Below are positions 11,096 through 23,460 of a stretch of 64,000 bases of DNA, one piece after another. Location: NCBI GenBank assembly GCA_033977485.1, contig CM066984.1:46197100-46261099 (forward strand), written 5' to 3'. Position numbers and translations under genes: made by a program. Within the stretch, counting starts at the first letter, position 1, and each line of letters starts with the position of its first letter. The notes under the pieces are model-generated. The model was not told where the DNA came from and searched no databases. It saw nothing but the letters and a program-made list of their open reading frames with translations. This DNA comes from Hydrangea macrophylla (taxonomy: Eukaryota; Streptophyta; Magnoliopsida; Cornales; Hydrangeaceae).

Positions 11096-12198
11096 GTCAG
11101 CGCGTCCTCTTCTTACTAGCCTTGCTGTGGGGTCCCTAAACCAGGCTTGACTTGATCCGGATGCTATTTTTGCTCCTACAGCAGATTTTAAAATTTTATT
11201 ATATATATATATATTTTTTTAAAACCTATGTATTTTGTTTTAAAAGATTTTTGGTAAAGTAAAAGCCCTCCTTTCTTTTTTTATGTCGACGCATGTCATG
11301 CGGATCCAATGCATGTGTGCGTGTGTGCCTACTCTATATGCCAAAAGAAAAGAAAAGACCTAATCCTAACACATAAACACATAAACACATAAAATCTTCA
11401 CCCATGTCAAGTGTGCCAATTTTTCTTCTCATTGTGATCCTCATTACCCCTTCAAAATTTTTTTTAAAAAAAAAAAAAAAATCATTTGGAAAGTATTTCT
11501 CGGATGATAAAATCTTTTGAAAACAATTCTTCAGAGTTTTGGATTTTCCCTTTGAAGGTATAAACATTTCTTAACAAAAGATGATTGGGTTGAGACTTTG
11601 CTTTGAAATTCATTTGAAAAGCATTTCTTTCAAAATAATTTTCGAAGATTAGTTTGGAGTTTTAATCAAAAGTGAACTCCAAAGATTTTTGAAAGAGCAA
11701 TTGAAAAAGATGGCAAAAATCCATTTGCTTTCAAAGATGGATTTAAAATTCTTTGGGTAGGAGGATCACATGATCGGATTATTACCATACTCTTCGTGAA
11801 TGCGGATGCATACAAGGTCAATGATGCTTAACTAAACATGATATAAGAAGTATAATCTTATAATCAGGGTTTAGCATGTCCTCCAAATGTCGTGGAACAT
11901 GAGGAGAAATTGCTACGAGAAGTATAATCTTATAATCAGGGTTTTGGTCAAATAAGGGACCCTTGACACACATCCGATAGGATGCTTCATATACCAAATC
12001 ATGGTACGAGATCAAGGGTGATCACACAGCCCTATGATAACTTGACGGACCGGGTTGCCCCGAGTCTCCAAGGTAATAGTTCCGTGCAATCGACTGCCTG
12101 GACATGCAAGTGAAATGCAACAGGCACACAAAGATTAATTAATTTGATTAAAAGGACATTTTTCAAGTCTAATCTCGAGTGAACCCAAAATTAGAATT
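11096..12198 (-). other. Ogre1 untranslated leader
   Basis: Non-coding sequence between the primer site and gag. It has A- and T-rich runs (near 11460-11480) and a duplicated segment around 'agtataatcttataatcagg' (about 11850 and 11922). The part around 11760-12010 is recognisably homologous to the Ogre2 leader at about 46050-46500. Confidence 0.7.
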
Positions 12199-12248
12199 CT
12201 GGTCTGCGAAACCAGAGATTCTGGGTTCGATCCCCAGCAGAGTCGCCG
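12199..12248 (-). other. extended primer-binding site: copy of the tRNA-Arg 3' half (Ogre1)
   Basis: The plus strand reads as nucleotides 27-76 of a tRNA-Arg: anticodon stem ctggt/accag around the loop ctgcgaa, variable region, T-arm ctggg-ttcgatc-cccag, acceptor 3' strand, G73 and CC. A normal PBS covers only the last ~18 nt. The anticodon position reads GCG, whereas the plant gene is ACG as recalled from knowledge. Homology stops at the position 26/27 boundary. The 5' half of a tRNA is missing, so this is not a tRNA gene. Confidence 0.85.
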
Positions 12249-12251
12249 GAT

Positions 12252-15149
12252 TGTGGATATCGCAGGTTTTCTCTCTACCCACAGCTTTTCTTTTAAAATT
12301 CTTTTTCACAATTTTAAATCCAAAACAAATGAGTCGCCACTTAATTTTTTTAAAAAGGAAAATTAAGAAACCATTTTTAAAGGAAACTGATCTTTTAGAA
12401 ATTAGAGATTAACTGGGTCCGGGGATTATGGAATGAGAGAGGAAGGAGCACGTCGGACTAAAACACCCTCTCTCACCCTATCTTGCGATAGGCCTCTACT
12501 CAACATCCTTTTAATCGAATTTATTAATCTAAGCATGCCCTCAACTAATACATATATACATATATATCACAAAAGCATGTCCAAAGGGTGTAAAGTTGCT
12601 AATGACAAAATATCATTCATAAGCCACATAGGTCAAATAGCATGCAATATGATATGCAATAGGGAACAAGAGAACTTACCCGGGATCCAGCAGCGATATT
12701 AAACGTGCAATGCATGCAAACAAAAGAAAATCCAAAAAAGAGTCTCTAATCACATATACACATAAGGCAAAAACCTAATTCTAAGGTGTCGTGCATTAAG
12801 TCGAAAAATCAAATAAAATCAAAGAATTTAATGAACTAGAGAAGAGATAAGTCAAAAAATCAAATATGATTAAATCTAGAGCAACTAAATTCTAATTACA
12901 AAGTCAAATCATATGGATGAATATAAACATGGACAAGAATAAGGTATGACATACTCCTAGAGTTTGATTTCAAATTCAAATAATCCTTATTGAAACAAGG
13001 TCTAAATCTCAACCCATGAAAGTGTCTATCTAAGCCATTATTCATAAGATTGATTGAAACTATTGCAGAATTTTGGAAATTGTTGAGAGCAGATTGGGTC
13101 ATGAAAAATGCAAAAACCATGTTTTCAACGGTTGGATCTTAATGATATTTGGACATGATATGCCTCTGTGAGTCTAGTTTACAACCCAAAAAGAAAATCA
13201 AGGTTTCAACGGTTGGATCTCCGGGAATTGGGCAAAAACCAGGCATCACTCAGCATTCTACAACCTTCCGTCCAGAATTCTTGCACGATTTTTTAAAACT
13301 AGTAAAAAGATCAGAAATGCTTTGTTCTTTTTAGGGTGACTTCCTAACACATTAATCTGCTTAGAAAAAATTATTTTGGGTCACAAACAATCTATTAAAA
13401 TCCCGATTTATTTATTTCAAAAGAGTGTTCCTGTGCTGAAATCCTGGGCAGATTGTTGTTGCTTCACAAAACTCATGACCAAACCAATTTAAACATGAAA
13501 CCACCTTAAAACAAAATTTACAGTGGTAGAATATTGTGTTATTGACACTTTCCCGTTGGTTTCACTTGATTTCAACGGTTAGATTTCGAACTAAAAATAT
13601 TTGATCAAAAACAGTTTATGAACTAACTGTTTTCATTTGTCAAGTTCAATTTTATTTGTTAACCCCAACCATTAAACCATGAAGTTGGACTTAAACGAAA
13701 CCATTTCCTGCTATCTTTTGATGGTCATTGGAGGCTAAAGACCTTTGTATTTGTAGGTTTCAATTGAAGTATGAATAGACTTCATGAAATCTCAAAATGA
13801 GGATTCTAAACCATGGAGATGGGCTTAGACTCAAAAAAAGAACACTTTCTCCTACAATTTGATGGTCATGGGAGATAAAGACATGACTAATGCTCCTAAG
13901 TTTCAAAGAGAATAAGGAAATGACTTCATGAGATACCAAGTTTAGAGGATCCAAGTCATGAGTATGGACTTGGATCCATCTATATGAAATAAAGTGATGA
14001 TCAAATTTTGACTCTCATGTAGAGCATAAGCTTTACATGGGATTCAAAGGATCATACTTAAGAGATCAAGAGAGATATTGAAGATCTCCAAGACTCTCAA
14101 GAGAAGAACATATACAAAGAAATAGAAGGAAGAATTAGAAATAAAGACTCATAAGCTTACTTGACAAAAAAAGAAAATAACAAGAGATTTTAGGATTAGA
14201 AATTCAAAAGAAAAAGAGTAAATAAACAATCTATGGCATAGAGGATCACCTCCAAATTATCCTCAAAGTTCTCTTTTCTTTGAAAATCTTCCAAGCTCTT
14301 CTTCCTAATTCTCTAAACTCTCTTCTCTTTTCTCTCCAAAAATATGTTGGTGGAGTAATGGCTATTTTGTGTGTTGTGTTGTATATAGTGGGTAGCTCTT
14401 GTTGTATTCTCACCCTCTCCCTTCCAAGGAAGATCCCTTCTCTTTTATAGGCAAAATTACCAAGTATTTTCAGTGAATTTCAAAGCAAAAAACAGGTGTA
14501 AATCTCTCATTTGGTGGTACAATGCGTACTTTCTGAAATTAGGCAGACTGCTGCCCAGGGCGGCAGTCCAAAAAGCTGTGCGGCAGTCCGTGAGTGCCGC
14601 CACGGCATTCCGCGACTGCCGTCGCGGTACTCCGTGACTACCGCGCGGCTCTCAGTGAATGCCACGACAAATTATTGATTGCCGTATTTTTGTCAACCTT
14701 ACTTTATCAGATTTTTGTTTTTATCCGCCTACACATACGTATTGTACCACAAAATACGGACTTTAAAAGCAAACGGCAGTCAGAAAATGTTGGCGGCACT
14801 CAATAAGTGCCGGGCCGGCACTCACTGAATGCCGTTTGGCACTTAGTGAATGCCGAGCCGCGGAAATCTGCCGTGTGCCGTTTTTCTGCAGAACTTCCCT
14901 TTTTAGGTCTTTTCTTTCTTCCCTTTTTCTTAAAGAAACTTATTCTTGAAGATCTTTTCCGAAAATGGTGTTTTACACCTGAATTCTCCTAAATACCTGG
15001 TATTTTCTTCTTTCTGCGGAATTTTATCGCGTTTGGAGAACTTTCTGAAGAGCTTGGAATACTTCGAATCTTTTCGGTCCTTATCATCATCGGACGTGGA
15101 GGTAACGCTCTCCTAAATTCGACGGTCGGTCAAAATCGGGGTGTCTACA
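12252..15149 (-). repeat. 5' LTR of Ogre1
   Basis: The LTR is 2,898 bp; plus-strand ends are tgtggatatcgc (12252) and ggtgtctaca (15149), i.e. TGTAGACACC...GATATCCACA in sense, the same ends as in Ogre2. A TATA box TATAAAA lies at 14449-14443 in minus sense, 700 bp from the LTR start. A GC-rich TGCCG/CGGCA array lies upstream of it (14890-14545). The next five bases, 15150-15154 (agatg), are the expected TSD. Confidence 0.88.
14545..14890. promoter_or_regulatory. GC-rich inverted TGCCG/CGGCA array in the Ogre1 LTR
   Basis: More than a dozen TGCCG or CGGCA pentamers in both orientations are spread over 350 bp immediately upstream (minus sense) of the TATA box at 14449-14443. The surroundings are AT-rich. 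The corresponding place in both Ogre2 LTRs has the same kind of array. Confidence 0.6.
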
Positions 15150-15514
15150 AGATGTCATAAGTCATCCTGGCTGCTTCCTGATGAACAAGTCTAAGGGTGT
15201 TTTCTCGGTAATGTGCCTCTCTTTGCAGGATCTCTGGGTCCTCAATTCCCAACACGTGTACGTCATGCCACATATTATCTTCCAAATGGCGTTGAGCACT
15301 CTGTCAAATCCTTTGCCGGTACAACACTGGGTCTACAGGCTCTATACGATCTGGGTAAACCCAATGTCCTCCAAACCCGTCTTGGACATAGAAGGGTTCC
15401 ATGCTAACCTGTCCAATATAAACTATCATAGGGTTAGTATCTTCATAAGGGGAAAAGGATCTAATGGTTTATGACTTAAAGTGCATAGGACGAACGGTAA
15501 ATGCCTAAACCTAA
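15150..15514 (-). other. leader fragment of element D
   Basis: No coding frame is convincing here. It lies directly after the primer site in minus sense and ends at the Ogre1 LTR. Confidence 0.6.
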
Positions 15515-15526
15515 GCTCTGATACCA
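15515..15526 (-). other. primer-binding site, initiator tRNA-Met type (D)
   Basis: The plus strand gctctgatacca is the complement of TGGTATCAGAGC, the standard PBS for initiator tRNA-Met. Ten bases separate it from the LTR start at 15537. Confidence 0.85.
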
Positions 15527-16384
15527 CTAAAAACCCTGTCACGCGCCGGAGTAAGCCAAAAATAGGGAAAATAAAAATTTTTCCTTTATGGGTCCGTAGA
15601 CACGTGACTAGTTTCTTAACCGTCCTGTCCTTCTAACTCCGCACCAAGCAATCATAAGGGAAATGCTGGAGCATAAGCATGATCTAAACTTATCAGAGTT
15701 TAAATACAGCTGCGGAGATTAAACAAGGGTTACAATAACTTCAATCCTAATACAAGAGGCCATACTTAAAAATTTATATAAGCTTAAAACTTGAAAAACT
15801 GTCTATCAGATCTTGGGCAAGGCTTTATTCTCCTTGGCTCCACGGTACTGCATCCTGAACTCCTCTATCTATCTTTAAACCTGCAATACTCTGGGCATAC
15901 GAATGCCCAGGGCGTAACATGCCGTCAGCCTTGGAACAAGGCTGAGTGAGAGTCTCAACCGCACAATAATCAATAATATCTCTCAACTCACGTCATAGTT
16001 TAGTATTTTAAGATATGGTTAATCTCTTATCAAAAGACGCATTCTCACCACGGGCATAGCAGAGGTCTCAACAAGACATGTAAACAGATAAGCATAACAT
16101 CATAGAATACATTCTCCTTATTCTATCCTCGTGCGTGCAAATGCATGACCTATGTGACTTACTCCCAACTCTTTTCAAAGACACTTGCTTTTCAAAACAG
16201 ATACTTTTCAAAACCATTTCATTTTAAAACCAAAACTTTCCAAAACCAAATCATTTGAACCAAACCCTTTTTGCTCATCAATTCAATCTCATCATTCACT
16301 TTCTCTTTCTCATCCACTTGACAACACGCGGTATATCAAGGATGAAAACATGCTATCACAGCCAATTCATACTCATCCCTTGAT

Positions 16385-16580
16385 AGGCCACCGGACGTCT
16401 TCACGGTACACACTATTTGTAAACAATGAAACTGGCACATGGGACGTCTTCAACCATGTGTATACTCTCACCGGTCGTCTACACGGCTGAGATGTATATT
16501 AGAGCATTAGTCGGACGTCTTCACGATACATGGGACGTCTTCAACCACGTATGCGCATCACCGGACGTCTTCAACCGCGA
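16385..16580. repeat. GGACGTCTTCA repeat cluster in LTR D
   Basis: Six copies of a ~16-bp unit (gGACGTCTTCAACC/ACGG, one as GGTCGTCTACACGG) occur at irregular 30-50 bp spacing. The core GACGTC is a palindrome of the ACGT class bound by plant bZIP factors; binding here is not shown. Confidence 0.75.
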
Positions 16581-17639
16581 GAGGCGCGCTAGGAACCCTA
16601 ACCGTTCATGTCCACCCGGCTCGTCAGCCGTTGATCCATCGGATCTAGAAATCACATCTCTTTCACATTCACATATCTCATCTCATTCACATTTTCATCA
16701 AACACCTCTCTTTCTCATACAATGCATGCTAACACATGTCATGAAATGCAAGTGAGTCCATTATTGATACCCATATGCAAAACCACTTTCATTCTCTTTA
16801 TTATTAACATAGCATGCGTTATCTATTCCAGTCAACAACATCGTAAAACGTGCATTTAACAATTAGCAGCAGAAACATAACATATAGAGCATGGATCATA
16901 TAACATGGATTTGATACCGATAATCATATAGATAAAACCCTTGACATGCTCACGTATGCGATAACACTACCATAACATGCTTTGCATAGTCTTACAATTA
17001 TTGGAAATACACGTGACATCATAAATCAGCATATCACTTATACAAAATATCATAAGGTAGCTTTTAAACATCTTATATTCATCTTATTAGGATTAGAGTG
17101 AGGTTAGGAAACTCACCTCGAGTCATCGATCCTCGGAAAACAGATAGCTGTCAAGTTCTACAACAATAAACAAAATAAACAGAAATAATGTATGAGTACA
17201 ACTATAGGGGCAAAATGGTAATTTTACCAAATGAAGTCATAAACCTCAAGGTAGTGATTTACGTGTCATTCTAAGTCCAACGCCATTAACTAGACTCAAA
17301 TCGGAGTCCGTCGCGTTTTACGAGGTAAAAGGTAGGGCTTACTATACTAATGCGAGCCCTAAAAGACATACTGTATTTTTGACCGAGTCGAAAAGTTACC
17401 AAACTTTAAGGGAATGTTCTAAACATTATTCTAAGACTCTGGGAACTGACCGCATAATTTTCGGAGTCCTAAATTATTTACTATGAATTATTGAAGATAA
17501 TATATACCAGAAAATACCCGAAACGGGATTTAAATACATAATTATAATTATGCAAAGAAATCAGTACTTGGAAATATTTTTATTAAATACTAGATATTAA
17601 AATACACTATCAGTATTTATCTCATAATTTTCGGAGCTC

Positions 17640-18060
17640 GTTTGGTATTTTTAATAATTAATATACTCATAAAATAGCTCCTTATTATTTATAAAAAAAT
17701 ATTGGACTATAATATTATAGCTTTATAACTTACATTATGTAATAAAATAGTCTCAGGGTCATTACCCTAATTTTTTAGAATTTCTAAATACATATAGGTA
17801 TTTATTAACTATTTAAAACTATTTAAAACTGTTATTTATTATTTATATTAACCATATAAATAATTAATATAATATATATATATATAATATAATAATGATA
17901 TATATATAATATTAAAAATAATATTCTATAATATAAAATATTAATGGTATTAATTATAAACCATTTACAATTATTAAAACAATTTAAATCATTTTAAACT
18001 AATTAAACTAATAATACTAATAATAATAATAATAATATTAATAATAATATCAATATTCTC
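17640..18060. repeat. AT-rich low-complexity block in LTR D
   Basis: Runs of TA and AAT repeats (atatatatata, aataataataat) make a nearly pure A/T stretch that ends abruptly at 18060, where the CCCGA-rich block begins. Confidence 0.85.
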
Positions 18061-18790
18061 ATACCCGACGGGTCAACCCGAACCGACCCGAGCCCTTACG
18101 GGTTACCCGTATATACTCACAAGAAAACCCAAACGTTTGACCCGATGGGTCAGACCCGACCCAACCAAATACTAAACAGACTACCCATTTATACAAACAA
18201 AGAAACCCAAACCAAAACCCATTCGGGTTGATCCTAACCCAAACCCGAAACCCACTCATACTCACAAACTAATCCTACCCAATAACCCAAACCCTAACTA
18301 GACCCGGACCAAACCTGTAACCAACTACCCTCACGAACAGACCCTGACCAAATACCCAACCCGAACCCGAATTGAATCCGTTTACACTAACAAACTAACC
18401 CAACCCGATAACCCAAATCCTAACCTAACCCGAGCCAAACCCTGACCCAATCCTAGACACAAGACGACCCTACCCAAAAACCCGAAACCCTACCCGAACT
18501 AGACCCGGCATCAAAATGACGCCATGTCACTTAAAGGACCCACGGGTCCTACTCGATCCGAACCAACCCAGACCCTTACCCACTTATACTCACAGATCAA
18601 ACCGCCCCGTTTACCCGAACCCGACCCAAAGTCAGCCCGACGTCAAAATGACGTCGTGCTACTTAAAAGACCCACGTGTTAATTAAAACCCAACCCGAAC
18701 CATGACCCTACCCACTTCTACACACATCCTAACCCTACCTAGACCCGACCCGACCCGAGTCCGGGTCTTGTAACCCGAAACCCAAACGGG
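18061..18790. repeat. degenerate ACCCGA/AACCC-rich block in LTR D
   Basis: About 730 bp are built from degenerate ACCCGACCCGAACCC-like words with occasional aaccctaac. One strand is strongly C-rich and G-poor. It resembles telomere-like sequence by composition but there is no regular CCCTAAA array. It lies in the presumed R-U5 part of the LTR and would be G-rich in the element transcript. Confidence 0.8.
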
Positions 18791-19569
18791 TTTCACCTTC
18801 TTCTCCGGCGACCCCGATGCCGCCGGTGATAGCGATTTCGCCGGAAAACTTTCCAGGCTTGTTTCTCCCTCATTTCTTAATAAAAATCGATGAAATCAAC
18901 GGGGATTTGACCGGAATTTGGTCCTCTACAACTTAGTAGGAGCTGGGGGATTGGTTTATTCATTTTGGCTACCTACCAAAGGATTTTCGTTTTGGCTATT
19001 TCGGAGGATAATCACCTGCATGACCCATCAAATGATCCCTACTTCCAAAGCTGGTCATGGGGAATCAATCTGTGATCAAGAGGGTCACAATGGTATAATT
19101 TAGAGGGCATTTGGTTATGTTATGAGAAATCAAGCTTCTCAAGGTGCTCTAATGGCCACCGGAAGTTGCAGAGAGCCTTAGACTCTTTTTGGAAGCGTGC
19201 ATGCAGGTCCTAGGCTCTCTAGGTGACATGCAGGGGTTCAAAATGGAAAGGGGGTGGTTGAGTTTACCTCAGGTGATCTCAAATCACTCCTATCCCTCTC
19301 CGGTCTCTTCTTTCTTCGTCTATCTTCTCCCTCCTCTGGTTCTCTGCGTGTGTGTGTGTATAGAGAGGAAATGGACAGAGATGGTACAGAGAGGGAGTAT
19401 GTTTGTGTATAAACCGAGAGTGTGAGTGTAGGGGTTGATCTTTTCAAACTTTCTCTCTCTCTTACACTATCACTCTCGGTTCTCTCTCTCAAATTTGTAT
19501 GAGCAGATTACAGAGTGAGTTGCTGAATATGAGAGGAAAACAAATGAGTGGGGGGAGGAGGTGTGTTCC

Positions 19570-19576
19570 TTATATA
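19570..19576 (-). promoter_or_regulatory. TATA box of LTR D
   Basis: TATATAA in minus sense followed by a CT/purine-rich leader. Placed by motif and position only. Confidence 0.5.
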
Positions 19577-20055
19577 GAGCGAGGGGTGAGGGGGATTTTG
19601 TTGTGTGCAATGGGTGCACCAATGTATACCTATGTATGTGTGTTTGTGTATTTCTAAGGGTAGACACAAGTGGGGTCCACATGACCATCAAGGAATGGTG
19701 TGGGTCCAATTCTCGGGTTATGTACTTAAGGCAAGTGCCAGTGTCTCAGTTTATGTATACAGCAGTAAAGAATGAAGACAGGTATAGATGTAGCTAATAA
19801 CGGGACTATGAGTAAGCCTAAGTTCAAGTACGTCTATAGTTTCTAACTTAGAAACTATGCGTGTCGGGGTTACGTCTATTCTAATAGGTACTGGGTTAGA
19901 AATAATTTCGTCGTTGAGACGTTAACTAAAGGATTCCAGTACAGAGGTTCCTACTTAGGGTTTCCAAATGGACCTTCTGTATTCGTATTCTGGGGTGACG
20001 TTACTATTCTAAATTCCTACGTGGAATTTCTGGGGGAAATTTCTGGGTGCTACAG

Positions 20056-22340
20056 TTACGACCTTGGCAATCCTATAACGCAATCCATAGATATGTGCCC
20101 CCACTTCCATCCTAGGAATGGTAGCGATTGCAAAAGTCCTTTAGGGCTTCTGATGCTCAGCTTTAACTTGTTGACAGGTGAAACATTTTGAAACATGCTC
20201 CATAATATCTTTCTCATGCCTTCCCACCAGAAACTCCTGTTTAGGTCCTTGTACATCTTAGTACTCCTTGGGTGAACTGTGCTTCATCATCACTTCTTCT
20301 CTTAACCCACCATCCTTAGGTACACAGAGTTAGTCTCGACATCGAAAACTTTCATCTTGTCGAACTTTCCATTCCACTGGATCCTTAGCTGCTGCTTTCT
20401 TAAATCATTATCGCAGTCCTTCATTCTTCTTTTGAGCTCCGATAATGCGACTGATGAGTGTTGGTACGATAACAAGGCATCCGTTAAGCTTTCCTTCTCT
20501 GGGCCTACGGCTTCAATATCAAATTCTATCAAGGTTTCTAGTGTTTGCCACTCTCTAATAATCACAGAAGCGAGTTTGTTACGGGGTTTCCTGCTCAAAG
20601 TGTTCGCGACTACATTTTCCTTACCAGGGTGATATTGCAAAGTGAAGTCGCATTCTTTAAACAACTCCATCCAACGTTGCTACCTCATATTCAGCTCCTT
20701 CTGAGAGAATAGGTACTTGAGGTTCTTATGATCAGAGAACAAGTCAAACTTATCTCTGAACAGATAATACCTCCAAATTTTGAGAGCAAAAATAATGGTT
20801 GCTAATTTCAGGTCATGTGTTGGGTAATTCACCTCATGCGATTTTAGTTATAGCAATCCATAGGCGATTACCTTACCTTCTCACATGAGCACGCATACGA
20901 GTCTCTGATAAGAAGCATCATTGTAGATTGTAAATCTTTCTCCACTGGTTGGTATGGTAAGCACTGGCATTGAAGTCAACCTATCCTTCAATTCCCGAAA
21001 AGCGTGTTCATGCTTGTCTAACCATTCATACTTTGAGTCCTTCTTCATCAAGCTAGTCAAGGGTACGGCTACCTTTGAAAATCCTTCTACAAATCTCCGA
21101 TAGTAACCTGCTAATCCAAGGAAACTCCTTAGTTTTGAGGCATTAGATGGTCTATTCCATTTCAAGACAACGTCAGCCTTAGACGAGTCTACTGAAATCC
21201 CTTCTAAAGAAACTACATAACCCAAGAACTTCACTTCATCCATCCATAACTTGCACTTAATAACTTAGCATATAACTAATGATCTTTGAGCATTTACAAC
21301 GTAATTTGAACATGCCTCTCGTGTTCCTCCTTTATCTTCGAGTAAATCAATATACATCGATGAACACAATCACGAACTAATCCAAGTATGGTTGAAACAC
21401 CTTATTCATCAAATCTATGAATATAGACAGAGCATTAGTGAGTCCAAATGACATCACCAAGAACTCATAGTGACCATATCGGGATCTGAAGGCAATCTTT
21501 GGTATGTCCTCTGGTCGAATGAGTAGTTGATGGTATCCTAATCGAAAGGTCTATCTTCGAAAAGGTTATTGCTCCCTACAATTGATCAAATAGATCATCT
21601 AACCGAGGGAGGGGATAATTATTCTTAATCGTAACCTTATTTAACTCTTGGTAGTCAATACAAAGTCAGAGCGATCTGTCCTTCTTCTTCACAAACAGCA
21701 TTGGCTCTCCCCAAGGTGATGTGCTCGTTTGAATAAATCCCAAATCTTCTAACTCTTGAACTTGCTTGTTCAACTCTTGCATCTCTATCGAGGCCATCTG
21801 ATATGTGGTCTTAGAGATTGGCAACGTTCGTGGTACCAACTCTATATAGAAGTTAATCTCTCTCTTGGGTGGTAATCCAGTGATATCCTAGAACACTTCC
21901 AGGAAATCTCAGACTATAGGTATCTGGGCTATAGAAGTCTTAGCACAAGACCTCTCTACAATGGTCAAATGACTAGTCAGAAATGCATCGCATGAAGGGC
22001 TACACTAAAAATAAAAAAGGCACACTTCCCGGTATAGAGAACGTAATTGACTTACTAGTACAGTCTAACTGAGCATGGTACTTCAAAAGCTAGTCTATTC
22101 CCAAGATCACATCAAACTCCTTCATCGATAACACAATCAAATCCGCCAGAAGGATTCGATCTGCTAAGGTTAAGGTGCAATCCTTGCACACCTTACTCAA
22201 CTCAACCATTACTCCTAAGGGAGAAACTACATTAAGGGTAGCCTTAAGTGCATGTGGTTCCAATCCCAACTAATGAACAAGTCTCACAGAAATAAAAGAA
22301 TTCGAGGCTCCAGTATCAAACAATACTTTAATCTGACTAC
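20056..22340 (-). pseudogene. pol: element C pol remnant (protease to integrase)
   Basis: Pieces in several frames, in the right order: protease with VLFDTGASNSFIS near 22300; RT with a mutated VFIDD-type site near 21345; RT thumb and RNase H start at 21243-20881 (VKFLGYVVS ... GLAGYYRRFVEGFSK); RNase H end and pre-integrase at 20670-20302 (LQYHPGKENVVANTLSRKP); integrase N-terminus at 20256-20056 (LNRSFWWEGMR ... WGHISMDCVIGLPRS). The integrase is missing after its first catalytic Asp because of the D insertion. Stops and frameshifts throughout show it cannot be expressed. Confidence 0.88.
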
Positions 22341-23460
22341 CATGTTATATGTGCGTACCTACCAAATTTTGTTGAGCTTTTTCTTCATAGTCGGCTTCCT
22401 CCAAAATAATGGCATTGAGCCTAGCTTGTCCGGACCTAGCTTGTGCAGTCATTCCATAGTATCCTCCTAGAGGTGATCGACAGTCTTTACCCACGTGCCC
22501 TATCTTGCCACAATTATAGCAGACTGCATTGTTGCGGCTATCCTTCCTTGGACGTCATCAATCCTTAGCGAGATGCCCTGGCATCCCATAGTTAAAACAC
22601 ATTCTTGGGTCTCCTTCGATCACAGCAGGTTGTCCTTGAAGTGCTCCTGGTTTGTTGCGAGGTATGGTTGGTTGAGGCTTCCTTATCCCATTCCAAGTTT
22701 GCTTTGTTCCTTGAACACAGGCAGGGGGTCGGGGCAAAACTTTCCTTTCTCAGGGGTCGATCAACTGGTTGCTTCGGTGCCTGGCATCCATCAATGTCTC
22801 AAATGTTATGTTCAATTAAGCTAAAGTTATGTGGCGCAGTTGTGGGTTCAGTCCTCGGTGGTACCTCTGAAGCTTCTTCTAAGGAATGTCTATCTGATGC
22901 TAGAAAAATTGAGAACCTCTCAAACTGAGTGGTATACTCGCGCACTGACATGTCCCCTTGAACCAAATCTAAGAAGTCTCTTTCTCTTTGGTCCTTCTTT
23001 TCTTCAGGGAAATACTTCTCTAAAAACTTCTCTCTAAACGCAATCCAGGCCATCCTTTCTGATGCTTTGGCTCCCATTGTCACCTTCTCAGCCTCCCACC
23101 AATCGTCTGTAGCACAGGTAAGTTGGAAGGACTCTAGACATCACTTCTATTCCTTATCGCATCTCATTCGCTCAAAGATGCGGTCCATATTCCTTACCCA
23201 CTTCTCGGCTTGACACGCCTCACTGGTTCCATCAAACAGATTAAGACAAAGGGCCCTGAATCGTTCAAGTATCTTATCACCCATGAATGACTGCGGTGGC
23301 AGTGGTGCTTGATGGTTTGCATAGTTGTTATTGTTGCTGCGATTTCCTCAATGATCATCGCCGATATGTTCTAGGCATTGCAGAAAAGCTTCAAAAGCTC
23401 CGTAGGATCCATATTCTCAGGAACATGGGCTCTTCTTTGCCGGTTCCTAGCGTTTCTCAT
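22341..23460 (-). pseudogene. gag: element C gag remnant
   Basis: The first Met of the likely gag is at 23460 (MRNARNRQRRAHVPENMDP). The best preserved part, 23083-22799, is the Gag domain (WIAFREKFLEKYFPEEKKDQ ... LVQGDMSVREYTTQFERF). A zinc-knuckle remnant (GHVGKDCR) lies near 22500. In-frame stops and frame changes occur on both sides, so the product is lost. Confidence 0.82.

Larger units (their letters stand above)
7621..15149 (-). mobile_element. Ogre/Tat-type Ty3/gypsy element 'Ogre1', right-hand part
   Basis: In minus sense: 5' LTR (15149-12252), tRNA-Arg primer site with an unusual extension, leader, gag, remnant of protease with a G-patch domain, RT, and the start of RNase H, which ends at the Athila LTR edge (7620). 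The G-patch, long LTRs and tRNA-Arg primer are known for the Ogre/Tat lineage. The coding part is decayed: two in-frame stops in gag, a deletion that removes the protease active site, and a one-base deletion in RT. Its LTR and leader are clearly homologous to Ogre2 at 42936-64000. Confidence 0.85.
15150..20054 (-). mobile_element. LTR retrotransposon 'D', leader plus 5' LTR only (chromovirus-like)
   Basis: In minus sense: LTR 20054-15537, initiator tRNA-Met primer site 15526-15515, then 366 bp of non-coding leader to the edge of the Ogre1 LTR, which interrupts it. LTR ends (TGTAGCACCC ... GCGCGTGACA) resemble those of C, E and J. The other edge (20054) cuts the integrase of element C, so D inserted into C; 20055-20059 (gttac) would be its TSD. 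Confidence 0.75.
15537..20054 (-). repeat. 5' LTR of element D, 4.5 kb
   Basis: Ends are TG (15537) and CA (20054). It is unusually long at 4,518 bp. In minus sense a TATA box (TATATAA, 19576-19570) lies about 480 bp from the LTR start, so nearly 4 kb would be R-U5. It contains a CT-rich leader (19300-19490), a CCCGA-rich block (18061-18790), a very AT-rich block (17640-18060) and a GACGTC repeat cluster (16385-16580). The end near 15537 is homologous to the LTR end of C at 24908. Confidence 0.75.

Noticed and set aside
12199..12248. A functional tRNA-Arg gene
   Set aside because: Only the 3' half (nucleotides 27-76) is present, directly beside an LTR at the PBS position.
18061..18790. Interstitial telomere array
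   Set aside because: No regular CCCTAAA units; only similar base composition.
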